Shown in pieces: positions 31,193 through 39,440 of a stretch of DNA of 64,000 bases (the first letter of the stretch is position 1; each line of letters begins with the position of its first letter). The DNA comes from Bradyrhizobium sp. AZCC 1721 (GTDB lineage: Bacteria; Pseudomonadota; Alphaproteobacteria; Rhizobiales; Xanthobacteraceae). The notes beneath the pieces were generated by a model, which did not search any database, was not told the origin of the DNA, and saw only the letters and a list, made by a program, of their open reading frames with translations. The DNA lies in the NCBI RefSeq assembly GCF_036924715.1, contig NZ_JAZHSB010000001.1, forward strand, positions 1,913,001 through 1,977,000, in the 5' to 3' direction. Position numbers and translations under genes: made by a program.

Positions 31193-31359
31193 CTCCCTCC
31201 CCCCTTGCGGGGGAGGGTTGGGGAGAGGGGTAAGCCCCGGGCGAGATGGTCGATGAGCACATCGGTTTTTCAATTTCGGTCGCTCGTTGTGGCATTCACA
31301 CTGGGAGAGCACGTCGTGTGGCACCCCTCTCCCTAACCTCCCCCGCAAGGGGGGAGGGA
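31193..31359. repeat. Long inverted repeat pair, family E
   Basis: The left arm, 31193-31231, and the right arm, 31323-31359, are about 37-39 bp inverted copies. Each contains a nested hairpin (CCCCCCTTGCGGGGGAGGG on the left). The 91-bp interior has no ORF. The structure lies between PPK2 and the convergent CHAD gene. The remaining bases to 31511 hold nothing else recognisable. Confidence 0.75.
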
Positions 31360-31511
31360 ACCCTGCCGCCGGTGCGTCCCTCACTCACGAGATGCGATGG
31401 TTTCGCTAGGCTCTGTGTCCTTCCCGCCACCGGGTCTCGCCTTGCGCCCCCGATGGCAGGCTCCGGCGAATCCAGCGCGCTGCGGCCGGCTCGAATGCGG
31501 GTGAGGTAGTA

Positions 31512-33026
31512 TCAGCCAAGTGCGGACAGATTGCGTAGCGCCCGCAGTTCCTTTGCAGCCGCTTGCATGAGCGGCCTTGCCTGCTCATCCTCGCGGCCAA
31601 CGATGATGCCGGAAACATAGGCGCGGGCGCGCCGGTCTTGTGGTGGCGCCTTGAGCGCGGCTTCTGCCGCCATCTTTCGGTCCGCAATGAAGTCGTTGAG
31701 CGAGCCCAGAGCATCCTGGATCTTCTTCGTGTGTTTCGATAGACGCGCGAGCGCCTTTCGATCGCGCTTGCTGCGGAAAAGGCTTTCGAAGAACTCGGCC
31801 GCATATCTCAGCTTCTTCATCCTGATCCGGAATTTGTGCCGCTCGGGTGCCGTCATCTTCTGCAATCTTCCCGCGTCCTTGTGTGCCCTTCTCAGCCGCC
31901 GATTCAGCAGCTCTGCGGCGAACTGGCCAAGTTTGCTGTTGGCGACGTCCGTCTGGCCGGGCTGCGCCTCGATCCACTCGAGCACATCGACGAGCAGCGC
32001 GCGGCATCGCGGCAAATCGACAGCCCTTCTGGCCTGCGCGAGCGCCTCAGCGCGTTTCTCGGCAAAGTGCTTCGCGATGGCTTTGCCGCCCCGTTGCGGC
32101 GTGATTTCGCGGGCGACGGGACCAATCTTCTCCTCCAGGAAGACATCGAGTTCGCGCGCGCGAGCAAGTTCGTTTGTCAGCCACCTGAGCTCTGTCTTGA
32201 TCTCCTCGGTTTTCGTCTGCGGCAATGCGTTCGAAAACAGCGAGATGGCCGCACGCAGGCGGCGCAAGCCCACGCGCATCTGATGCACGCCTTCCGGATC
32301 AAGCTTGCGGACGGCGTCGACATTTCCGGAAAAATGGCGAAGCGCGGAGCGGGCGATGACCTTAAAGCCCTCGATGACGGTCATTCGCTTCCCAAGTTCG
32401 ATTGGCTCGGCAAAAACAGCTTGAGCGCGCTTGCCGTCGACGAGATCGTAGCCCTCGTCAGCCTTCGCCCTCAAACAAAGCTCAGCCGCAAGCTTTCGCT
32501 CCAGCGCCTTCGCGACGCGAAACAGATCGCTTGGTGGACCGCTTTTCAGTTCAAGTTCAACCTCCTCGATGCGGCTTGTGTGGCCGGCCGCGACAAGCCT
32601 GCCGCGATCGATGGCAAGTTCCAGTTCGCTTCGTTTGGTGTGGACCGGCATGGTGATGCGATGCACCGAGGTCTCGAAGATCGGCTTCAACTTGCGGCGC
32701 AGCTTCTTCGAGGCAAACCGCTGAAGCGGCGTGCCGTTCACCTCGGCGAGATCGGGGGTACGGCCTGCTATTTCGGTTTCCCACTCGCCACGGCCGAACT
32801 GCGCTCCGGACGTCTGCTTGATTGTTTGTATGTGCTTGCCGTCCGCCTGCCTGACTCGGAGCAGAAGTCCGCGCCGCTTCAGCTTGTGTTTTCGCGTGTC
32901 GAAATAGGTCGACAGCAGATCGTTCTCCGAGCGCTTGCCGATTTTGCAGCCGGGCACCGTCAATCTGGGATTGGATCCGAGATTGCGCTTAGGCATATGG
33001 AACTTGATTTCGGTCTCAACGCCCAT
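31512..33026 (-). CDS. CYTH and CHAD domain protein
   Basis: 504 residues. The N-terminal CYTH (triphosphate tunnel) domain begins with ETEIKF, the ExExK motif, and runs to about residue 205. The CHAD domain covers about residues 225-500, with its conserved His and basic helices (VHQMRVGLRRLRAAISLF, RHKFRIRMKKLRYAAEFF). CYTH enzymes hydrolyse triphosphate, and CHAD binds polyphosphate granules. It faces PPK2, which supports a polyphosphate role. The start ATG 33026 follows AACTTGATTTC-type sequence on the other strand; no better start is seen. Confidence 0.9.
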   Translation of the reverse strand: MGVETEIKFHMPKRNLGSNPRLTVPGCKIGKRSENDLLSTYFDTRKHKLKRRGLLLRVRQADGKHIQTIKQTSGAQFGRGEWETEIAGRTPDLAEVNGTPLQRFASKKLRRKLKPIFETSVHRITMPVHTKRSELELAIDRGRLVAAGHTSRIEEVELELKSGPPSDLFRVAKALERKLAAELCLRAKADEGYDLVDGKRAQAVFAEPIELGKRMTVIEGFKVIARSALRHFSGNVDAVRKLDPEGVHQMRVGLRRLRAAISLFSNALPQTKTEEIKTELRWLTNELARARELDVFLEEKIGPVAREITPQRGGKAIAKHFAEKRAEALAQARRAVDLPRCRALLVDVLEWIEAQPGQTDVANSKLGQFAAELLNRRLRRAHKDAGRLQKMTAPERHKFRIRMKKLRYAAEFFESLFRSKRDRKALARLSKHTKKIQDALGSLNDFIADRKMAAEAALKAPPQDRRARAYVSGIIVGREDEQARPLMQAAAKELRALRNLSALG

Positions 33027-33244
33027 CGGCTGATCACGCTGAGCTATGGGCTGGTAACGCCGAAGGGTGTTTTCTGCTCCCGGGTCGTTCTGCCGACTTT
33101 CCTCGGCCGTTAGGTCACCCTTTCTGACCCTCTTTTGGCATTGCGGCGGGCGGCAATTCTCGTCTAGAACAGCCCGGAACGCCGTCCCGGCAACGAACCG
33201 TCAATGGTTTTGGCCGAGACTTGAGCGTCCTTAAGGGTCTGGCA

Positions 33245-33367
33245 ATGCTGATTCGCAGCGAAAGGTACGGAGTTCGGGGTGGAGCGGCCAAGGCTGCCCC
33301 TGCGATTCCGGCTGCGTCCGCGCCCACCCTGCTTCTTGGCGGGCTTCTGCTTCTTATCGGCCCCTGA
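33245..33367 (+). CDS. leuA leader peptide
   Basis: 40-codon ORF from ATG to TGA. An Ala-rich middle is followed by LLLGGLLLLIG, seven Leu within ten residues, then Pro and stop. The stop codon TGA lies within the left arm of a strong terminator stem. High Leu content just upstream of leuA marks a leucine-sensing attenuator peptide. The exact start is less certain than the Leu-rich end; an internal start would still keep the Leu run. Confidence 0.82.
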   Translation: MLIRSERYGVRGGAAKAAPAIPAASAPTLLLGGLLLLIGP

Positions 33368-33407
33368 GGGCCGTCTGGGCGTTTGCGCCTGGGCACTCAG
33401 GGGTTTT
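33361..33407 (+). terminator. leuA attenuator terminator
   Basis: CCCCTGAG (33361-33368) pairs with CTCAGGGG (33396-33403), followed by TTTT. A second stem, GGGCG-TTTG-CGCC, lies inside. The left arm includes the leader stop codon, so a ribosome that finishes the leader or stalls on its Leu codons would change the fold. Confidence 0.75.
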
Positions 33408-33475
33408 GAGCGAGATCACCAGACCCTTCAGCGTCCATGAGAGATGGCGCTACGACCCCAAAAGGAATTCAGCAT

Positions 33476-35038
33476 ATGACATCAGCGAATAAGTCCGAGA
33501 AGGACCGCGTCGTTATTTTCGACACCACCTTGCGCGATGGCGAGCAGTGCCCGGGCGCGACCATGACGTTCGAGGAAAAGCTCGAGGTCGCCGAAATGCT
33601 CGACGACATGGGTGTCGACGTCATCGAGGCGGGTTTCCCGATCACGTCGGAAGGTGATTTTCAGGCGGTTAGCGAGATTGCCCGCCGCTCCAAGAACGCC
33701 GTGATCGCAGGCCTGTCGCGCGCGCATCCCAAGGACATCGACCGCTGCGCCGAAGCGGTGAAGTTCGCAAAGCGCGGCCGCGTCCACACCGTGATCGCGA
33801 CCTCGCCGCTGCATATGCGCGTCAAGCTGAACATGACACCGGAGCAGGTGATCGAAACCTCGATCGCCAACGTCACCCGCGCCCGCAACCATATCGACGA
33901 CGTCGAATGGTCGGCCGAGGACGGCACTCGCAGCGAGATGGATTTCCTCTGCCGCATCGTGGAGGCCGTCATCAAGGCCGGCGCCACCACGGTGAACATT
34001 CCCGATACCGTCGGCTACACCGTGCCGGAGGAATACACCCACTTCATGAAGACGCTGATCGAGCGGGTGCCGAACTCCGACAAGGCGATTTTCTCCGTCC
34101 ACTGCCATAACGATCTCGGCATGGCGGTGGCGAACTCGCTGGCCGGCATCGCCGGCGGCGCGCGCCAGGTCGAATGCACCGTCAACGGCATCGGCGAACG
34201 GGCGGGCAACGCTGCGCTCGAAGAGATCGTGATGGCGATCAACGTGCGCAACGACAAGTTTCCGTGGTGGAATAAGATCGACACCACGCAGTTGACGCGC
34301 GCCTCGAAGCTGGTATCGGCGGCGACCTCGTTCCCGGTGCAGTACAACAAGGCGATCGTCGGCCGTAACGCGTTCGCGCACGAAAGCGGCATCCACCAGG
34401 ACGGCGTGCTGAAGGACGCCTCTACCTACGAGATCATGCGGCCCGAGATGGTCGGCCTGAAGCAGTCGTCGCTGGTGCTGGGCAAGCATTCCGGGCGTCA
34501 TGCGTTCATCCACAAGCTGGAAGAGATGGGCTACAAGCTCGGCCCGAACCAGCTCGAAGATGCCTTTGCGCGGATGAAGGCGCTGGCCGACCGCAAGAAG
34601 GACATCTACGACGAGGACATCGAGGCGCTGGTCGACGAGGAAATGGCGGCCTCGCACGATCGCATCAAGCTCACCTCGCTGACGGTGATCGCCGGCACCC
34701 ACGGCCCGCAGCGCGCCACCATGAAGCTCGACGTCGAAGGCCAGACCAGGATCGAGGAAGCCGAAGGCAACGGCCCGGTCGATGCCGTCTTCAATTGCAT
34801 CAAGCGGCTGGTGCCGCATGAAGCGAAACTGGAGCTGTATCAGGTTCACGCCGTGACCGAAGGCACCGACGCGCAGGCCGAAGTGACGGTGCGTCTCTCC
34901 CATGAGGGGCGCTCGATGAGCGCCCGTGCAGCGGATCCGGATACGCTGGTCGCCTCGGCAAAGGCCTATCTCGGCGCGCTCAACAAGATCGTCATGAAGC
35001 GCCAGCGCGACATGCCGGCAGCGGCGGTGGCAGGCTGA
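33476..35038 (+). CDS. leuA: 2-isopropylmalate synthase LeuA
   Basis: 520 residues. It condenses acetyl-CoA with 2-oxoisovalerate, the committed step to leucine. The catalytic barrel starts FDTTLRDGEQCPG. The metal site includes the Asp of DTTLRD and HCHNDLG, and GNAALEEIVMA is the second signature. The C-terminal LeuA allosteric domain (about 390-515) gives leucine feedback. ATG 33476 has AAAGGAA upstream; an extension to 33437 is rejected. Confidence 0.97.
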   Translation: MTSANKSEKDRVVIFDTTLRDGEQCPGATMTFEEKLEVAEMLDDMGVDVIEAGFPITSEGDFQAVSEIARRSKNAVIAGLSRAHPKDIDRCAEAVKFAKRGRVHTVIATSPLHMRVKLNMTPEQVIETSIANVTRARNHIDDVEWSAEDGTRSEMDFLCRIVEAVIKAGATTVNIPDTVGYTVPEEYTHFMKTLIERVPNSDKAIFSVHCHNDLGMAVANSLAGIAGGARQVECTVNGIGERAGNAALEEIVMAINVRNDKFPWWNKIDTTQLTRASKLVSAATSFPVQYNKAIVGRNAFAHESGIHQDGVLKDASTYEIMRPEMVGLKQSSLVLGKHSGRHAFIHKLEEMGYKLGPNQLEDAFARMKALADRKKDIYDEDIEALVDEEMAASHDRIKLTSLTVIAGTHGPQRATMKLDVEGQTRIEEAEGNGPVDAVFNCIKRLVPHEAKLELYQVHAVTEGTDAQAEVTVRLSHEGRSMSARAADPDTLVASAKAYLGALNKIVMKRQRDMPAAAVAG

Positions 35039-35053
35039 GGCCACGCCGGTGGT

Positions 35054-35146
35054 GGGGTGGGCAAAGGCGCTCTTCGCGCCGTGCCCACCATCCATCATCG
35101 AGCGCGCTTCCTGATGGTGGGCACGCTTTCGCTTTGCCCACCCTAC
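35054..35146. repeat. Palindromic repeat, family D copy 2
   Basis: GGGTGGGCAAAGGCGCTCTT at the left end mirrors GCTTTCGCTTTGCCCACCC at the right. Inner GCGCCGTGCCCACCAT and TGATGGTGGGCACGC also pair. The left 36 bases match 31125-31160. The rest of the leuA-thioredoxin gap up to 35387 holds a terminator and no gene. Confidence 0.7.
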
Positions 35147-35160
35147 GAAACTTCCAAGCA

Positions 35161-35192
35161 AAACGCGGCTCGTTGGTGTCGCGTTTTTTTTG
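35161..35192 (+). terminator. Intrinsic terminator downstream of leuA
   Basis: AAAACGCG, a 12-base loop, CGCGTTTT, and a run of eight Ts in total. Position and T-tract fit the end of the leuA transcript. Confidence 0.7.
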
Positions 35193-35387
35193 GCGTCTAC
35201 AAGGCGCACAAGCGCCGACCATTGCCCGCGGGAACCCCGCCCGGTGAATGACGGGCATACGAACCGGCCGCGGCTGCCTGGAACCTCCCAGCCTTGGGCC
35301 CTGCGAAATATATGCCGCTACGGGTGCAGGCGCGTAACATTTGCGGCCTCCAAACCGTAACTCATCCCGATCAACCAGGAGAATACC

Positions 35388-35780
35388 ATGCTGACCCGCC
35401 GATCCGTTCTTGGAGCCGTGCTCGCCGCCGGAACACTCGCCGCTTCGCCGGCGTTCGCCGATAACGCGCATGCCTTCGATGCCAAGGCGTTCGCCGCCGC
35501 CCAGAAGGCCGGCAAGCCAATTCTGATCGCGGTTCATGCGCCGTGGTGCCCGACTTGCAAAGCGCAGGCCCCGATCCTGAGTGATCTGAGGAACGATCCA
35601 AGGTTTAAGGATCTCGTCTATTTCGTGATCGATTTCGATAGCCAGAAGGACCTGCTCAATCGGTTCGGCGTCCGTGCGCAATCGACGCTGATTGCCTTCA
35701 AGGGCGACAAGGAAGCGGCCCGCTCGGTCGGCGATACCAAGCGGGACTCGATCTTCGCCATGGTCGGAAAAGCCGTCTGA
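35388..35780 (+). CDS. Secreted thioredoxin-family protein
   Basis: 130 residues. A Tat-like or Sec signal (LTRRSVLGAVLAAGTLAASP, cut near AFA) precedes a thioredoxin fold with active site WCPTC. It would act in periplasmic thiol redox, reducing or forming disulfides. The CcdA-like gene 50 bases downstream probably supplies it with electrons. ATG follows AGGAGAATACC. Confidence 0.85.
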   Translation: MLTRRSVLGAVLAAGTLAASPAFADNAHAFDAKAFAAAQKAGKPILIAVHAPWCPTCKAQAPILSDLRNDPRFKDLVYFVIDFDSQKDLLNRFGVRAQSTLIAFKGDKEAARSVGDTKRDSIFAMVGKAV

Positions 35781-35831
35781 CTTCGTCGTCGAGCGTGCCG
35801 GCAAAGGTGACCTGGAAATGGGGAAGCTGCG

Positions 35832-36554
35832 ATGACGATCGGCAGTGCGGTTCTGGCGTTTCTCGCAGGAATCCTTTCGATCCTTTCACCTTGCGTGCTC
35901 CCGATACTTCCAATCGTGCTGGCTTCCGCGGCATCGAGCCATCGTCAGGGACCTTTGGCGCTTGCTGCCGGGTTGTGCCTCTCGTTTGCCGGCATCGGAT
36001 TATTTCTGGCGACGGCCGGTCACTCGATCGGATTGGATGCCGACCGGCTACGCTACGTCGCGGCGATGCTGATCATGCTTGTCGGCATCGTGCTTGTTGC
36101 TCCGCGGCTACAGGCGCAGATCGCGGTTGCAGCGGGCCCGATCGGAAATTGGGCCGACAGCAGGCTGGCAACGAGCCGCGCAAGCGGTGTAGCCGGACAG
36201 TTTTGGATCGGGGTCCTGCTGGGCGCCGTATGGAGCCCTTGCGTAGGGCCGACGCTTGGCGCAGCGTCGTTGCTGGCCGCCCAGGGCAAGGATCTTGGTC
36301 AGGTGGCACTGACAATGCTCGCGTTTGGCATCGGCGCGGCGTTGCCATTGCTGGGGTTGGGATGGCTTTCCCGGGAAACGATGGCGCGCTGGCGCGGCCG
36401 ATTGCTGGCCGCGGGTAGCGGAATGAAATCTGCGCTCGGTCTTTTGCTGCTCGTCGCAGGCATGCTCGTCATCTCGGGAGCGGACAAGGCGCTCGAAGCA
36501 TTCCTGGTCGATGTTTCGCCGGAATGGCTGACTAATTTGACCACGCGGTTCTAG
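35832..36554 (+). CDS. CcdA/DsbD-like thiol electron transporter
   Basis: 240 residues, six helices. The Cys of ILSPCVLPILP in helix 1 and of WSPCVGPTLGAA in helix 4 form the redox pair typical of CcdA. It moves electrons from cytoplasmic thioredoxin to the periplasm. Its partner is probably the WCPTC protein just upstream. Cytochrome c maturation genes are not nearby, so a general reducing role is more likely. Confidence 0.85.
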   Translation: MTIGSAVLAFLAGILSILSPCVLPILPIVLASAASSHRQGPLALAAGLCLSFAGIGLFLATAGHSIGLDADRLRYVAAMLIMLVGIVLVAPRLQAQIAVAAGPIGNWADSRLATSRASGVAGQFWIGVLLGAVWSPCVGPTLGAASLLAAQGKDLGQVALTMLAFGIGAALPLLGLGWLSRETMARWRGRLLAAGSGMKSALGLLLLVAGMLVISGADKALEAFLVDVSPEWLTNLTTRF

Positions 36555-36626
36555 ACCTGTCGGCGAGTTGCATACAAAGGGTGGTGCCGGTTACCTGAAA
36601 TTGGAAACCCAGTTAGGAGAAGTCCG

Positions 36627-37097
36627 ATGAGACTCATTGTCGCTTTCTTGACACTCCTGTTTGTAACACCCGCTTTCGCGGATGACGGTATCATTACGAA
36701 GTCGAGCAACTATTCGGTGAAGGATACGATTTCGCGGTTTGAGGCGGCCGTCAAATCAAGGGAGGGCGCAGGTTTCATTGTGTTCACCGAGATCGACCAC
36801 GCCGCTGCGGGAAAGAAGTTCGGCATCGATATGCGCCCGCGCACGGTACTCATCTTCGGCAATCCGAAACTCGGCACGCCGGTAATGGCGAAGACGCCAT
36901 TGCTGGCGATCGACAATCCTCCGAAGGCGCTTGTTTGGGAGGATGACCAGGGCAAGGTATGGCTGTCTTATAATTCAGCCGACTATCTGTATAAAAGTAA
37001 TAAGACAATCTATCCGCGGCATGGACTGGAGACCCCACCCAACTACGCGGCGTTTGCGAAGGTTTTGAACGACATCACGGACGAGGCGACGAAATAG
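36627..37097 (+). CDS. Secreted DUF302 protein
   Basis: 156 residues. A signal peptide (RLIVAFLTLLFVTPAFA) precedes a DUF302 domain with VKDTISRFEAAVKSREGAGFIVFTEI-type start and the conserved RPRTVLIFGNPKLGTPVM. DUF302 function is unknown; some members accompany heavy-metal or sulfur redox genes. ATG follows TTAGGAGAAGTCC. It closes the thiol-redox group. Confidence 0.85.
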   Translation: MRLIVAFLTLLFVTPAFADDGIITKSSNYSVKDTISRFEAAVKSREGAGFIVFTEIDHAAAGKKFGIDMRPRTVLIFGNPKLGTPVMAKTPLLAIDNPPKALVWEDDQGKVWLSYNSADYLYKSNKTIYPRHGLETPPNYAAFAKVLNDITDEATK

Positions 37098-37399
37098 AAG
37101 GTCCTGCGATCTGCAAAACGCTTTGCGTCCTACGCAAGCGGAATGTCAATTACACGTCTGCGACCAATTGGCACGACGGCAAATCACTTCTGATTTTCAG
37201 AAATCGTGTCAAGCCCGGGAATCAAAAATATTTCGCTTAACGCGAGAGGCAAATCAGTCGCATAACTCCGCCCGTCTCACCCGATGGAGGGGCGGCTCGC
37301 GATCGTCACGAACGTGCGGTGAGGTGCGATGGACGCGGAAGGCGCGCTGGACGTGCGCGCAGGAAGCGGCGAAGTCTGTGGTTCGGGCGCCGCGGTGCT

Positions 37400-37640
37400 G
37401 GCGTTAAGTCTGCGGGAATTATCCCGTCGGCGACGGAGGCAAAAGAGCCGTTCTCCGGGAGCACGAAGTAAGCCGTAAAGCCATTGCGCAGGGAAGGGCC
37501 GGGATGCTCCCGCTGTACCTGTATGCTCGTGTGCGCTTTTGCTATGCGCAATTGCACACGAGACCGCGGGTGCGGCCAGCACCCGGTCTTCCCTGCGCCC
37601 TCTGTTTGGAGAGGGCGGGAAGTGAAGAGCAAACCTCGGG
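37400..37640. repeat. Structured non-coding element with three stem-loops
   Basis: Three hairpins in a row. CTCGTGTGC (37526-37534) pairs with GCACACGAG (37554-37562). AGACC..GGGTGC (37561-37573) pairs with GCACCCGGTCT (37579-37589). CTTCCCTGCGCCCTC (37588-37602) pairs with GAGGGCGGGAAG (37611-37622). I recall very similar sequence recurring between genes in Bradyrhizobium, unverified. The rest of 37098-37672 shows no gene. It may be a repeat or a structured RNA. Confidence 0.5.
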
Positions 37641-37672
37641 CGCATCGTGCCGCGCGGACTATCCCCATCTCC

Positions 37673-37786
37673 GTCGTCCCTGCGGACGCAGGGACCCATA
37701 CGCCGCGGCGGATGTTGTCTTGCGCGGATGGTCGACGACTTTCCCTCAACGATCAGCAGCGGTGGCTATGGGTCCCTGCGTTCGCA
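37673..37786. repeat. Palindromic intergenic repeat, family A copy 2 (left part, split by IS4 element)
   Basis: Starts GTCGTCCCTGCGGACGCAGG, the same left hairpin as 1158-1177. Its right hairpin, CCCTGCGTTCGCAGGG, is cut by the insertion sequence and completed at 39283-39291. Removing the element and one copy of the 10-bp duplication restores a complete family A repeat. Confidence 0.8.
37777..37786. repeat. Target-site duplication, left copy
   Basis: TGCGTTCGCA, identical to 39273-39282 on the other side of the element. The 10-bp length fits IS4-family insertion. Confidence 0.85.
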
Positions 37787-39272
37787 CTAGGGCATCTACA
37801 CGCTTGCCGGGCCATATACGAGGAGTTGGAAGCGAGCCATTCCCATGTGGAAGGTGATTGGTCCAGGTGGGCGATGAGAGGCGTAACCGGTCCATCCGCC
37901 GAGCTTTGCGATGATCCATGCCGCCCAGGCGACAGTGTTGGGGCGATGGTGGTTCTTCTGGAGCTCGGTGCGGCCTTTCAGGGTTTTGTTGATGGCCTTG
38001 AGCGCTTCGATCTCGTCCGGCGTGAACACAAATTCGACCTGCAATTGTTCGCCGCCATTGCGGGCTTGAACGAGCTGGATGACGATACATGCTACTCTGG
38101 TGGCGATCGCCACGAGTTTGATCAGGCCTTCAGCGCTGTCGAGCTGACTATCCTCGATGCGCAGACCCTGGCTCTTCAGCGAGCGAAAGAGCTGTTCGAT
38201 GATCCAGCGCTGCTTGTACCAGGAGACGATCCGCCAGGCATCGGCGGCGGTGACGACCGGATGAGTGGTCAGGAGCAACCAATGAATGGGCTTGGCGCTC
38301 TTCGGGGGGTGCAACTCGACGACCTCCACGAAGCTGACTTTGACGCCCTGTGGCAGGTCTTTCACGCCGGGGCGCTGCGGTCGTTTGAGCACAACGGTTC
38401 CCAGGCGCATGGAGAGGTGGGCCTGGCGACCGTGGCGATCCATTCGCTTTGGTAGATCGATCACCGCCTTGTCGCAGAAGCGGGCCCGCGCGACCGCCTG
38501 ATAAAGCGTGCCGCCATCGACCAGCGCATGGTCGTGCATGGCGCGCGACAGGAGGTGGACATTGTCAGCGGGTGTCAGCGACCAGTGAGCAAAGAAATCC
38601 CCCTCGCGGTCGTTGACGACGGTGATCATACGAGCAGCGACCAGAACCTCGCAGCCTTGCTTAGCCGTCGTCACCCAGCGCGCCGATTCCTTGTCGGCCA
38701 AGGCGCGCTTCTCGTGAGCGATCCTGGCCTTGCGCTTGCGCGTCCACACCTCACCGCCGGTGAGCCCGAGACAGACCCCGCTATCGGCATCGACCGCCAT
38801 CATGGCATGCAGCAGCACGCCGCGAGCATTGCCTTTGCCGACCTTGCCCAAGTCGCGCCGATGTCCCGGACGAGTGTGGAAGTTGATCTCGCTGGTGTCC
38901 TGGATCGACAGCACATGACGCCCGCTGACCGCCATCGACGTCTGCAGGCTCCAGCCTTCAATCAGCTTGTCGATCGTGACTTGCGGATTGTTCACAAACC
39001 GCCAGAACGCCATGTTCGCGGCCCAGTTGCCCTGCGCCATCTGGCGCAAACAGACACTGCGCGTGCAAAGCATAGCCCGGAGAAGCGCCGCCCCCTTTTA
39101 TCGAGGCGAACGTCTCCAAACTTACCCAGGGACAAATCCGGTTCCTGCTGCATCTCTGGCGCTCCTTCGAATCAAAGCGCCAGAGAGAGAATCATACAAA
39201 ACGCTGCGGCGAACGCACATCATGCCGCCCCGAGTCAATCTGTCGCGTCCCCAAGACGTGTAGATGCCCTAG
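37787..39272 (-). mobile_element. IS4-family insertion sequence, 1486 bp
   Basis: Terminal inverted repeats start CTAGGGCATCTACACG at both ends (16 bp perfect, more with mismatches). Flanked by 10-bp direct repeats TGCGTTCGCA. It encodes one transposase on the minus strand. The target is the hairpin loop and arm of a palindromic repeat. Perfect ends and duplication point to a recent insertion. Confidence 0.92.
37796..39153 (-). CDS. IS4-family transposase, reading frame broken near the start
   Basis: The main frame, 39073-37796, gives 425 residues. The first catalytic Asp lies in SIQDTSEINF, the second in MITVVNDREGDFF, and the YREK signature is YKQRWIIEQLFRSLK (Y-2-R-3-E-6-K). The natural start appears to be ATG 39153, with AAGGAG upstream, giving QQEPDLSLGKFGDVRLDKRG. 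That frame joins the main one only by a -1 shift at A4G5 (39099-39091). Joined, the protein is about 452 residues. Possible causes are programmed slippage, a lost G or a sequencing error. Confidence 0.88.
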
Positions 39273-39282
39273 TGCGTTCGCA
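39273..39282. repeat. Target-site duplication, right copy
   Basis: TGCGTTCGCA, matching 37777-37786. It is followed by GGGACGACG, the missing end of the interrupted family A repeat. Confidence 0.85.
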
Positions 39283-39440
39283 GGGACGACGAGTGGCCGA
39301 TTTTGCAACGCAGCAAATCCCGGCGGTAGGCCCCTGCTAACGGGCAATGGCAATTCGGCAGGCTTGTCTGTATTGATGCAACTGGCATGCAAGCAGCGGA
39401 ACGTCTCATTCGCGTTCGGCAAAAAAGTCTGGGAGGATAC

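Noticed and set aside
37160..37190. Sigma54-like TGGCAC box near 37167
   Set aside because: The -12 element (TTGCA) is absent at the required spacing and no gene follows at a suitable distance.
38528..39340. 270-codon plus-strand ORF inside the IS4 element
   Set aside because: Antisense to the transposase; no independent support.
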